In this document: positions 1 through 6,129 of the stretch, in pieces | Numbering within the stretch: position 1 is the first letter of the stretch | How the letters are laid out: each line of letters opens with the position of its first letter | Notes under the pieces: model-generated | What the model saw: only the letters and a program-made list of their open reading frames with translations | Databases searched by the model: none | What the model was told of the DNA's origin: nothing | Source of the DNA: an uncultured Eubacteriales bacterium | GTDB taxonomy: Bacteria; Bacillota; Clostridia; Oscillospirales; CAG-272 | Reading direction: 5' to 3' | DNA: 6,454 nt | Assembly: GCA_900548735.1 (NCBI GenBank) | Contig: URMC01000089.1 | Coordinates: forward strand, 1 to 6,454 | Position numbers and translations under genes: made by a program

Positions 1-172
1 CGAGCGCTGCCCGCGCGGCGTGGAGCCGGCCAAGCTGGTGGAGGCGCTTCGCCTGTGCGTCATCCGTCAGAAGGGGCAGGACCGCCTGACGCCGGACGAT
101 ATCCCCGCCCTGCTCGACGACGATATGCCGCAGCAGGCGCTGATGAGCGCCCTGCGCAAATATGCGAAATAA
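1..172 (+). CDS. hdrC: HdrC-like iron-sulfur subunit, C-terminal fragment (5' end outside window)
   Basis: Only the last 56 residues are visible, read in the frame starting at nt 2 and ending at the TAA at 170-172. The fragment opens with E-R-C-P-R-G-V-E-P, which resembles the end of the second CxxCxxCxxxCP ferredoxin motif of heterodisulfide reductase subunit C. A helical tail follows (K-L-V-E-A-L-R-L), then an acidic linker and a basic end (S-A-L-R-K-Y-A-K), consistent with bacterial HdrC tails. HdrC carries two [4Fe-4S] clusters that wire HdrA to the catalytic HdrB. The gene ends 18 nt before hdrA and shares its direction, so the two are probably co-transcribed. Family assignment rests on a short segment; another ferredoxin-type protein with the same CP motif is possible. 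Confidence 0.68.
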   Translation, partial: ERCPRGVEPAKLVEALRLCVIRQKGQDRLTPDDIPALLDDDMPQQALMSALRKYAK

Positions 173-173
173 G

Positions 174-180
174 AAAGGAG
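174..180 (+). promoter_or_regulatory. Ribosome binding site for hdrA
   Basis: AAAGGAG lies 10 nt before the ATG at 191. A closer ATG at 184 is in another frame and only 3 nt from this site, so 191 is the supported start. Confidence 0.75.
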
Positions 181-190
181 AGGATGACCC

Positions 191-2185
191 ATGCAAAGGA
201 TCGGTGTATTCGTCTGCCACTGCGGCACGAACATCGCCGGGACGGTCGACGTCAAAGCCGTCGCCGAGGCCCTGCAGAACGAGCCGGGCGTCGCGATCTC
301 CACGGATTATCCGTATATGTGCTCGCAGGCCGGGCAGGACATGATCCGCGAGAAGATCGCAGAATACGCGCTGACGGGCGTGGTCATCTGTTCCTGCTCG
401 CCCAGAATGCACGAGCAGACGTTCCGCAAGACCTGCGAAAAGGCGGGGCTGAACCCCTATATGGTCGAGATCGCCAACATCCGCGAGCAGTGCTCCTGGA
501 TCCACAAGGATAAGGAGGCGGGCACGGAAAAGGCCATCATCCTCGGCCGGGCCGCCATCGCCAAGGTACATCTGAACGCGCCGCTGACCGCGGGCAGCAG
601 CCCGGTCACCAAGCGCGCGCTCGTCATCGGCGGCGGCATCGCGGGCATCCAGACGGCACTGGACATTGCCGAGGCTGGCTTTGAGGTCGATATCGTCGAA
701 AAGCAGCCGACCATCGGCGGCAAGATGACCCAGATCGACAAGACGTTCCCGACACTCGACTGCGCGGCGTGCATCCTGACCCCGAAAATGGTGGACGCCG
801 CGCAGAACGACAAAATCACCATTTATTCTTACAGCGAAGTGGAGTCGGTCAAAGGCTTTGTGGGCAACTTCCGCGTCGGCATCCGGCGCAAGGCGCGCTA
901 TGTGGACGAAACCAAGTGCACGGGCTGCGGGCTTTGCACCGAAAAGTGCCCGCAGAAAAAAGTGCCCAACGAGTTCAACTTAGGGCTTGACAACCGCCGC
1001 GCCATTTACATTCCGTTTGCGCAGGCAGTGCCGAAAGTGGCGACCATCGACGCGGACTACTGCAATATGCTGAAAAACGGCAAGTGCGGCGTCTGCTCCA
1101 AGGTCTGCGGCGCGGGCGCGATCGATTACACCCAAAAGGACGAAGTGATTGAGCGCGAGTACGGCGCGATTGTTGCCGCCACGGGCTTCAACCCCATCGA
1201 CGTGAAGCCCTTCGGCGAGTACGGCTATGCCGAGTACCCGGACGTGGTCACCTCCCTGGAACTGGAACGCCTGATGAACGCGGCGGGCCCCACGGCGGGC
1301 ACGCTGTTGCGCCCCTCGGACAAGACCCACCCGCACACGCTGGTGTTTGTACAGTGCGTGGGCTCCCGTTGCGACGCGGAAAACACCAAGGGCAAGACCT
1401 ACTGCTCCAAGATCTGCTGTATGTACACGGCAAAACACGCCATGCTGGTGCGCGAAAAGTACCCGGATACCGAGGTTTACGTGTTCTACATCGACGTGCG
1501 CACCCCCGGCAAGAACTTTGACGAGTTCTATCGCCGCGCGGTGGAGCAATACGGCGTACATTATATTAAAGGCGCCGTCGGCAAAGTGGTGGAGGAAAAC
1601 GGCAAACTGAAGGTGCAGGCAAGCGACCTGCTCTCCGGTGAGCAACTGCACATCGACGCCGACATGGTGGTGCTTGCCGCCGCCATTGAGCCGGATAAGA
1701 GCGCAAGACATCTTGCCACCATGCTGACTGCCAGCATGGATACCAACGATTTCTTCACGGAGGCGCACCCGAAACTGCGCCCGGTGGAAAGCCCCACGGC
1801 GGGCATCTTCCTCTCCGGCGTGTGCCAGGGACCCAAAGACATTCCGGAGACCGTGTCGCAGGCTTCCGCCTGCGCCGCCAAGGTCATCGGGCTTCTCGCC
1901 AAGGATCACTTGGTGGGCAACCCCTGCGTGGCGCACTCGGACGAGATGCTTTGCAACGGCTGTTCCTCCTGTGAAAAGGTCTGCCCTTACGGGGCGATCA
2001 GTTACTCCGACAAGGAGTTCCGCGGACCCAACCGCACCACGCTGATCCGGCGTGTGGCAAGCGTCAACGAGGCGGTGTGCCAGGGCTGTGGCGCCTGCAC
2101 GGTCGCCTGCCCCTCCGGCGCGATGGATTTGAAGGGCTTCTCCAATAAACAGATCATGGCGGAGGTAGACGCGATATGCAAGTAA
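191..2185 (+). CDS. hdrA: HdrA-like FAD/iron-sulfur electron-bifurcating subunit
   Basis: A 664-residue cytosolic flavoprotein of the heterodisulfide reductase subunit A family, whose FAD is the bifurcating centre in HdrABC complexes. Visible domains: an N-terminal region with Cys9, Cys11, Cys44, Cys67 and Cys69 (the HdrA N-terminal cluster domain); a thioredoxin-reductase-like FAD fold with GGGIAG at 147-152 and Glu170 ending the second strand; the HdrA signature DCAACILTPKM at 190-200; and an inserted ferredoxin domain with Cys243/246/249/253 and Cys291/299/302/306. The QCVGSR...YCSxxCC signature spans 388-410. A C-terminal ferredoxin domain has Cys588/591/594/598 and Cys630/633/636/640. 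Length and domain order match full-length HdrA, with no selenocysteine. The last 10 nt overlap the next gene, an MvhD-like partner, as expected for a unit that loads HdrA. Codon usage changes near nt 840. Family call is firm; actual bifurcation is inferred. Confidence 0.95.
   Translation: MQRIGVFVCHCGTNIAGTVDVKAVAEALQNEPGVAISTDYPYMCSQAGQDMIREKIAEYALTGVVICSCSPRMHEQTFRKTCEKAGLNPYMVEIANIREQCSWIHKDKEAGTEKAIILGRAAIAKVHLNAPLTAGSSPVTKRALVIGGGIAGIQTALDIAEAGFEVDIVEKQPTIGGKMTQIDKTFPTLDCAACILTPKMVDAAQNDKITIYSYSEVESVKGFVGNFRVGIRRKARYVDETKCTGCGLCTEKCPQKKVPNEFNLGLDNRRAIYIPFAQAVPKVATIDADYCNMLKNGKCGVCSKVCGAGAIDYTQKDEVIEREYGAIVAATGFNPIDVKPFGEYGYAEYPDVVTSLELERLMNAAGPTAGTLLRPSDKTHPHTLVFVQCVGSRCDAENTKGKTYCSKICCMYTAKHAMLVREKYPDTEVYVFYIDVRTPGKNFDEFYRRAVEQYGVHYIKGAVGKVVEENGKLKVQASDLLSGEQLHIDADMVVLAAAIEPDKSARHLATMLTASMDTNDFFTEAHPKLRPVESPTAGIFLSGVCQGPKDIPETVSQASACAAKVIGLLAKDHLVGNPCVAHSDEMLCNGCSSCEKVCPYGAISYSDKEFRGPNRTTLIRRVASVNEAVCQGCGACTVACPSGAMDLKGFSNKQIMAEVDAICK
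2161..2165 (+). promoter_or_regulatory. Ribosome binding site for flxD inside the hdrA 3' end
   Basis: GGAGG within the last codons of hdrA lies 10 nt before the ATG at 2176. It supports the start and the 10-nt overlap. Confidence 0.7.
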
Positions 2186-2616
2186 ACGAAACCGGATATA
2201 AACCGAAAATCGTGGCGTTCTGCTGCAACTGGTGTTCCTATGCCGGCGGGGACCTGGCGGGCTCCTCCCGTCTTTCCTACCCCGCAGAGGTCAAGGTCAT
2301 CCGGGTGCCCTGCTCCTGCCGCGTGAACCCGATGTTTGTACTGCGGGCATTTCAGCGCGGGGCGGACGGCGTAATCATCGCCGGTTGCCACCCCGGGGAC
2401 TGCCACTACACCAGCGGCAACTACTTTGCGCGCCGCCGGATGGCACTGCTGTTCTCGATGCTGAATTACCTCGGCATTGAAAAAGAGCGCACCCGCGTGG
2501 AGTGGATTTCCGCCGCGGAGGGCGCCAAATTCTCCAAAACCATGAACGAATTCTGCGAAACCGTTGCCGCGCTGGGCGAGAACAAGAGACTGGAGGACTT
2601 ACGATGCAAGAAGTAA
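2176..2616 (+). CDS. flxD: MvhD/FlxD-like [2Fe-2S] electron-transfer subunit
   Basis: A 146-residue protein of the MvhD family (hydrogenase iron-sulfur subunit), which in methanogens carries one [2Fe-2S] cluster and docks the electron-donating module onto HdrA. The family landmarks are visible: FCCNWCSYAG at 15-24 (Cys16, Cys17, Cys20), a central V-P-C-S-C-R-V segment (Cys46, Cys48) and the highly typical GCHPGDCHY at 70-78 (Cys71, Cys76). In families with NAD(P)H donors instead of hydrogenase this gene is called flxD. The flavin/NAD genes downstream and the absence of any hydrogenase large subunit favour flxD here. Cys48 stands where I would expect a small residue such as Gly. The gene overlaps hdrA by 10 nt and flxC by 13 nt, implying coupled translation and near-equal amounts of each subunit. 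Confidence 0.92.
   Translation: MQVNETGYKPKIVAFCCNWCSYAGGDLAGSSRLSYPAEVKVIRVPCSCRVNPMFVLRAFQRGADGVIIAGCHPGDCHYTSGNYFARRRMALLFSMLNYLGIEKERTRVEWISAAEGAKFSKTMNEFCETVAALGENKRLEDLRCKK
2592..2596 (+). promoter_or_regulatory. Ribosome binding site that decides the flxC start
   Basis: GGAGG lies 7 nt before the ATG at 2604. The open frame extends upstream to an ATG at 2502, but those extra 34 residues overlap flxD deeply and do not look like a protein domain. Another in-frame ATG at 2616, in a TAATG arrangement with the flxD stop, is 19 nt from this site and so less likely. Confidence 0.75.
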
Positions 2617-3578
2617 TGGAAAAACGCGCCGTGGAACTCCTCGAAGCCGGCACGGTAGACCGTGTGCTCGGCTGGGCGGCAGGCGAGTTTGCGTATGATA
2701 TGACCCCGGCGGTGTTCCGCACCCCCGAGGAAGTGAAGGCACGCTTTGTCTACAACGATTTCTGCGGGGCAAACCTGTCGAAATACTTAATCAAAGAATG
2801 CAAAGCGGGGGGCAGGATCGCGGTCTTTCTCAAGCCGTGCGATACGTACAGTTTCAACGAACTGCTGAGCGAACACCGCATCAAGCGTGAGATGGTGTAC
2901 GTGATCGGCATCGAGTGCTACGGCAAAGCCGATGTGGAAAAACTGACGGCAATGGGGCTTTCCGGCATCACGGGCATCGTGATGAAAAACGGGGAGTACA
3001 CCGTGGAGACCGTGTACGGCAACAAGACCGTCAAAGCCGCGGACGTCACCGCCGACCGTTGCCTTGCCTGCAAGAGCAAGAAACACGTGGTGTATGATGA
3101 GCTGATCGGTGAGGACGGCGAGTGGGTAGAGGACTGCAACCGCTTTGATACGGTGGAAAAACTGGAGGCAATGACTCCGGACGAGAGATACGCGTTCTGG
3201 CAGAACGAACTTTCGCGCTGCATCCGCTGCAACGCCTGCCGCAACGTATGTCCCGCCTGCACCTGCGAGCAGTGCGTGTTCGACAACCCGCATTCCGGCG
3301 TGGCGCAGAAGGCGGCGGTCAACTCTTTTGAGGAGAGCATGTTCCATATCATCCGCGCGTTCCATGTGGCGGGCAGATGTACCGACTGCGGCGAGTGCTC
3401 CCGCGTGTGCCCGCAACACATTCCGCTTCACCTGCTCAACCGCAAGTTTATCCTGGATATCAACCGTTTCTACGGGGACTATCAGGCGGGCGCGGACACC
3501 GAGACCAAGCCGCCGCTTGGCACTTATCGGCAAAACGACATTGAACCCGGCGCCGCTGTGGGAGGTGGAAAACAATGA
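2604..3578 (+). CDS. flxC: FlxC-like iron-sulfur protein (FrhB-like domain plus dicluster ferredoxin)
   Basis: A 324-residue protein read from the ATG at 2604. The N-terminal half resembles the F420-hydrogenase/dehydrogenase beta-subunit (FrhB) fold: Cys54, FLKPCDTYSFNELL at 75-88 (Cys79), then IGIECYG at 101-107 (Cys105) and Cys153/Cys156. The C-terminal half is a dicluster ferredoxin domain, with Cys206/209/212/216 plus extra Cys219, Cys221 and Cys224, then Cys259/262/265/269. No membrane segment or signal peptide is seen. Lying between flxD and an AsrA-like gene, it fits FlxC, an electron relay between the NAD(P)H-oxidising flavoprotein and the MvhD-like docking subunit. The flxC label rests on gene order, which mirrors the flxABCD order I recall from Desulfovibrio. 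Whether the FrhB-like half binds a flavin cannot be told from motifs. It overlaps flxD by 13 nt and flxB by 4 nt (ATGA). Confidence 0.82.
   Translation: MQEVMEKRAVELLEAGTVDRVLGWAAGEFAYDMTPAVFRTPEEVKARFVYNDFCGANLSKYLIKECKAGGRIAVFLKPCDTYSFNELLSEHRIKREMVYVIGIECYGKADVEKLTAMGLSGITGIVMKNGEYTVETVYGNKTVKAADVTADRCLACKSKKHVVYDELIGEDGEWVEDCNRFDTVEKLEAMTPDERYAFWQNELSRCIRCNACRNVCPACTCEQCVFDNPHSGVAQKAAVNSFEESMFHIIRAFHVAGRCTDCGECSRVCPQHIPLHLLNRKFILDINRFYGDYQAGADTETKPPLGTYRQNDIEPGAAVGGGKQ
3561..3568 (+). promoter_or_regulatory. Ribosome binding site for flxB
   Basis: GGAGGTGG ends 6 nt before the ATG at 3575, whose ATGA overlaps the flxC stop codon. Confidence 0.75.
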
Positions 3579-4603
3579 AATTTCTGAACAAAGAAACGCT
3601 TTCCGCCTTTTTCGCGAAAATCGCGGAAAAAGAGGCGCTGTACCTGCCGCAAAAGCAGGAGAACGGCAAAGCCGCTTATAAAGAGTGGCGCGAGGGCGCG
3701 GAATACGCGCGCAACCTCAACACCGTGCGCTCCGCAAAGGACTTTTTCTTCCCCCAGACCGAAAACCTGATGGATTTCAAAATGGAAGGGAAGAACATCA
3801 CGATAGAGGACACGAGAAAAGAATGTGAGGATTTTGTGCTGTTCGGCGTGCGCGCCTGCGACGCACGGAGTTTTGATATTCTCGACAGCGTGTACCTTGC
3901 AAACCCCGTGGATACCTATTATCAGAACCGCCGGTCGCACGGCACCGTCATTACCGTTGCCTGCACGCGCCCCGGCGAGAGCTGTTTTTGCCACGTGTTC
4001 GGCATTGACGCCACAGACCCCGCGGGCGATGTGACCGCGTGGGAGACCGGGGAAGGGTTCTTTTTCCGGGCGAACACCGAAAAGGGCGAGGCTCTGCTTG
4101 CCGCCGCGGGCGATCTGCTTTCCGAAAAGGACGCCGCCGCCGTGGAGGAACAGCGCGCCGCCGTGAAAGCGGTTCAGGCGAAAATGCCGCTGGCAACGCT
4201 CACCGCCGAGGGCTTCGGCGGGGGGCTGACCAAAGAACTTTTTGACCGCCCGGAGTGGAAAACGCTTTCCGAGGCGTGCCTCGGGTGCGGCAGTTGCACG
4301 TTCCATTGCCCCACCTGCCAGTGCTACGACATCCGGGATTTTGACACCGGGCACGGAATCAAGCGCTTCCGGTGCTGGGATTCCTGTATGTATTCCGATT
4401 TCACGAAGATGTCCGCGGGTCAGCCCCGCCCCACGCAGTTGGAGCGGTTCCGCCAGCGCTTTATGCACAAACTGGTCTACTATCCCGAAAACAACGGCGG
4501 GGTGTTCGGTTGTGTGGGTTGCGGGCGGTGCCTGATCGGGTGCCCGATCTCGATGAACATCGTCAAAGTGATGAAAACGTTGGGGGGGAAGAGTCATGAA
4601 TAA
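3575..4603 (+). CDS. flxB: FlxB-like iron-sulfur subunit (AsrA/HydB family)
   Basis: A 342-residue protein resembling anaerobic sulfite reductase subunit A and the beta subunit (HydB) of soluble archaeal hydrogenases, which relay electrons from an FAD/NAD subunit. The family marker FGVRACDARSFDILD lies at 90-104, followed by ACTRPGESCFCHVFG at 129-143 (Cys130, Cys137, Cys139). A C-terminal dicluster region has Cys235/238/241/245, Cys248 and Cys250, the typical RCWDSC at 266-271 (Cys267, Cys271), and Cys313/316/319/323. A linker around 165-205 is rich in Ala and Glu. AsrA and AsrB genes usually sit side by side, and the next gene is AsrB-like, so this pair is probably the NAD(P)H-oxidising end of the module. 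A sulfite reductase role is disfavoured because no AsrC-like sirohaem subunit is visible. The gene overlaps flxC by 4 nt and flxA by 8 nt. Confidence 0.86.
   Translation: MKFLNKETLSAFFAKIAEKEALYLPQKQENGKAAYKEWREGAEYARNLNTVRSAKDFFFPQTENLMDFKMEGKNITIEDTRKECEDFVLFGVRACDARSFDILDSVYLANPVDTYYQNRRSHGTVITVACTRPGESCFCHVFGIDATDPAGDVTAWETGEGFFFRANTEKGEALLAAAGDLLSEKDAAAVEEQRAAVKAVQAKMPLATLTAEGFGGGLTKELFDRPEWKTLSEACLGCGSCTFHCPTCQCYDIRDFDTGHGIKRFRCWDSCMYSDFTKMSAGQPRPTQLERFRQRFMHKLVYYPENNGGVFGCVGCGRCLIGCPISMNIVKVMKTLGGKSHE
4582..4590 (+). promoter_or_regulatory. G-rich ribosome binding site for flxA containing a run of seven G
   Basis: Seven consecutive G (4582-4588) followed by AA lie 5-14 nt before the ATG at 4596, inside the last codons of flxB. 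This is the only plausible Shine-Dalgarno here and is weaker than the AGGAGG sites of its neighbours. Confidence 0.55.
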
Positions 4604-5423
4604 CGAGACATTGATTCCTGTGGTCTGTAAGGTCATTGACATCCGGCAGGATACTCCCGATGTGAAAACCTTCCGCGTGGTCACGCCCGACGGCAAAAAA
4701 CCGTTTGACCACCGCCCCGGGCAGTGCGCCATGCTTTCGGTGCCCGGCATCAGCGAAGCGATGATTTCCATTACCTCCTCGCCGACCAACAGGGAGTATA
4801 TGGAGTTCAGCGTCAAGAAATGCGGGTGCCTGACCGAATGGCTGCACGCGATGGAAGTGGGGCAGTGCATCACGGTGAGAGGCCCTTACGGGCGCCCCTT
4901 CCCTGTGGATGACGAGCTTGCCGGCAAAGATCTGCTGTTTGTGGCGGGCGGTATCGGCCTCGCGCCCTTGCGCTCCGTCATCAATTACGTGCGGGATAAC
5001 CGCGAGAAATACGGCACCGTGGACATCGTGTACGGCTCCCGCTCCAAGGACGACCTGGTGGACTACCGCGAAATCGTGGAGGAATGGGAAAAGACCGAAG
5101 ATTTTCACGTGCACCTGACCATTGACCGCGAGCAGGAGGGCTGGGACGGCCACGTCGGCTTTGTTCCGGCATACCTCAAGGAGCTCGGCTTCGATACAAA
5201 CAAAACGGCGCTGCTTTGCGGACCTCCGATCATGATCAAATTCTGCTTAGCATCGCTGATTGAAATGGGCTTCTCGAAAGAACAGGTCTACACCACGCTG
5301 GAGCTGCGCATGAAGTGCGGCATCGGCAAGTGCGGCCGCTGCAACATCGGCTCCAAATACGTCTGCAAGGACGGCCCGGTGTTCCGCTGCGACGAGATCG
5401 ACGAGCTGCCGAACGAGTATTAA
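4596..5423 (+). CDS. flxA: FlxA-like NAD(P)H oxidoreductase (AsrB/HydG family: FAD, NAD, [2Fe-2S])
   Basis: A 275-residue ferredoxin-NADP reductase-fold protein. Residues 8-105 form the FAD-binding barrel. In place of the classical RxYS motif it has E-A-M-I-S-I (54-59), with no Arg at the usual position, as I recall for AsrB and HydG. FSVKKCGCLTEWL at 71-83 matches the flavin phosphate-binding region. The NAD(P) domain has AGGIGLAPLRS at 117-127, VYGSRS at 145-150 and CGPPIMI at 208-214. A C-terminal [2Fe-2S] site of the PyrK/AsrB type has Cys241, Cys246, Cys249 and Cys257. The predicted role is NADH or NADPH oxidation, passing single electrons through its [2Fe-2S] cluster to FlxB. Cofactor preference is not readable with confidence. 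The gene overlaps flxB by 8 nt and closes the overlapping block; 18 nt follow before the next gene. Valine codon choice shifts in the last quarter. Confidence 0.9.
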   Translation: MNNETLIPVVCKVIDIRQDTPDVKTFRVVTPDGKKPFDHRPGQCAMLSVPGISEAMISITSSPTNREYMEFSVKKCGCLTEWLHAMEVGQCITVRGPYGRPFPVDDELAGKDLLFVAGGIGLAPLRSVINYVRDNREKYGTVDIVYGSRSKDDLVDYREIVEEWEKTEDFHVHLTIDREQEGWDGHVGFVPAYLKELGFDTNKTALLCGPPIMIKFCLASLIEMGFSKEQVYTTLELRMKCGIGKCGRCNIGSKYVCKDGPVFRCDEIDELPNEY

Positions 5424-5424
5424 G

Positions 5425-5431
5425 AAAGGGG
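5425..5431 (+). promoter_or_regulatory. Ribosome binding site deciding the start at 5442
   Basis: AAAGGGG lies 10 nt before the ATG at 5442. A second in-frame ATG at 5451 would be 19 nt away, so 5442 is preferred. The 18-nt gap is too short for a promoter plus terminator. Confidence 0.65.
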
Positions 5432-5441
5432 TTGGCGTAAC

Positions 5442-6116
5442 ATGGAAAATATGGTAAACGTATATTTTTTCGGTAAGAAGTACAGCGTCCCCGCAGACCT
5501 CACGATTATGACCGCTATGGAATATGCCGGTTATACGCTGAAAAGAGGCTGCGGCTGCCGTCACGGTTTCTGCGGCGCCTGCGCAACTATCTACCGCATT
5601 AAGGGTGTGAACGAGCTGAAGACCTGCCTTGCCTGCCAGACACAGGTGCAGGAGGGCATGTATGTTGCAAGCATTCCGTTCTTCCCCACAGACAAGCGTA
5701 CTTATGACATCAACGAGATCAAGCCGAACCAGCAGATCATGATGGAGCTTTATCCGGAAATTTACAGCTGCATCGGCTGCAACGCCTGCACAAAGGCCTG
5801 CACGCAGAACCTGAACGTTATGCAGTACATTGCATACGCACAGCGCGGCGAGCTTGAAAAGTGCGCAGAAGAGTCCTTCGACTGCGTAAGCTGCGGCTGC
5901 TGCACCGTCAGATGTCCCGCGGGCATCTCTCACCCGATGGTCGGCCTGCTGGCAAGACGTCTCACCGGCAAGTACATCGAGCCGGAGAGCAAGCACCTGA
6001 CAAAGCGTGTTGAAGAGATCCACGAGGGTGCATACGACGAGCTGATTGAGCAGATCATGCAGAAGCCGATCACCGAGATGCAGGAGCTCTATAACAACAG
6101 AGAGATCGAGAAATAA
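5442..6116 (+). CDS. Soluble FrdB/SdhB-like iron-sulfur subunit ([2Fe-2S] plus two [4Fe-4S])
   Basis: A 224-residue protein with a plant-type ferredoxin domain at about 5-80, with Cys37, Cys39, Cys44, Cys47, Cys62 and Cys65; the likely [2Fe-2S] ligands are Cys39/44/47/62. An all-helical domain follows with two regular motifs, Cys110/113/116/120 and Cys148/151/154/158, and an extra Cys141. This matches the role of succinate dehydrogenase/fumarate reductase iron-sulfur subunits, but the regular paired CxxCxxCxxxC spacing looks more like HdrC or GlpC than canonical SdhB, which has an irregular [3Fe-4S] motif. Thr121, not the usual Pro, follows the first motif. No membrane segment is seen. It is followed 13 nt later by a flavoprotein of the same superfamily, so it probably delivers electrons to that FAD. 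Codon usage is more even and AGA-richer than in the flx genes. Confidence 0.85.
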   Translation: MENMVNVYFFGKKYSVPADLTIMTAMEYAGYTLKRGCGCRHGFCGACATIYRIKGVNELKTCLACQTQVQEGMYVASIPFFPTDKRTYDINEIKPNQQIMMELYPEIYSCIGCNACTKACTQNLNVMQYIAYAQRGELEKCAEESFDCVSCGCCTVRCPAGISHPMVGLLARRLTGKYIEPESKHLTKRVEEIHEGAYDELIEQIMQKPITEMQELYNNREIEK

Positions 6117-6121
6117 GGAGG
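6115..6121 (+). promoter_or_regulatory. Ribosome binding site for the flavoprotein gene
   Basis: AAGGAGG overlaps the stop codon of the preceding gene and ends 8 nt before the ATG at 6130. This is the strongest Shine-Dalgarno in the window. Confidence 0.8.
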
Positions 6122-6129
6122 GTATAGCC

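Noticed and set aside
980..1936. 318-codon minus-strand open frame opposite hdrA
   Set aside because: Low-complexity, His/Val/Ala-rich translation that mirrors hdrA codons; no domain seen.
2502..2603. Upstream extension of flxC to an earlier ATG
   Set aside because: It has no good ribosome binding site and lies deep within flxD; the ATG at 2604 has GGAGG at the right distance.
191..2616. Hydrogenase (MvhADG-type) complex suggested by the MvhD-like gene
   Set aside because: No [NiFe] large or small subunit is in the window, and the downstream genes supply an NAD(P)H-oxidising donor instead.
3524..4873. Long (449-codon) minus-strand open frame opposite flxB and flxA
   Set aside because: It is the antisense of two genes with clear cysteine motifs; its translation shows no recognisable domain, and GC-rich coding DNA often leaves such open frames.
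3575..5423. Dissimilatory sulfite reductase (AsrAB) interpretation of flxB-flxA
   Set aside because: No AsrC-like sirohaem subunit is present, and the HdrA-MvhD-FrhB-like neighbours fit an Flx module much better.
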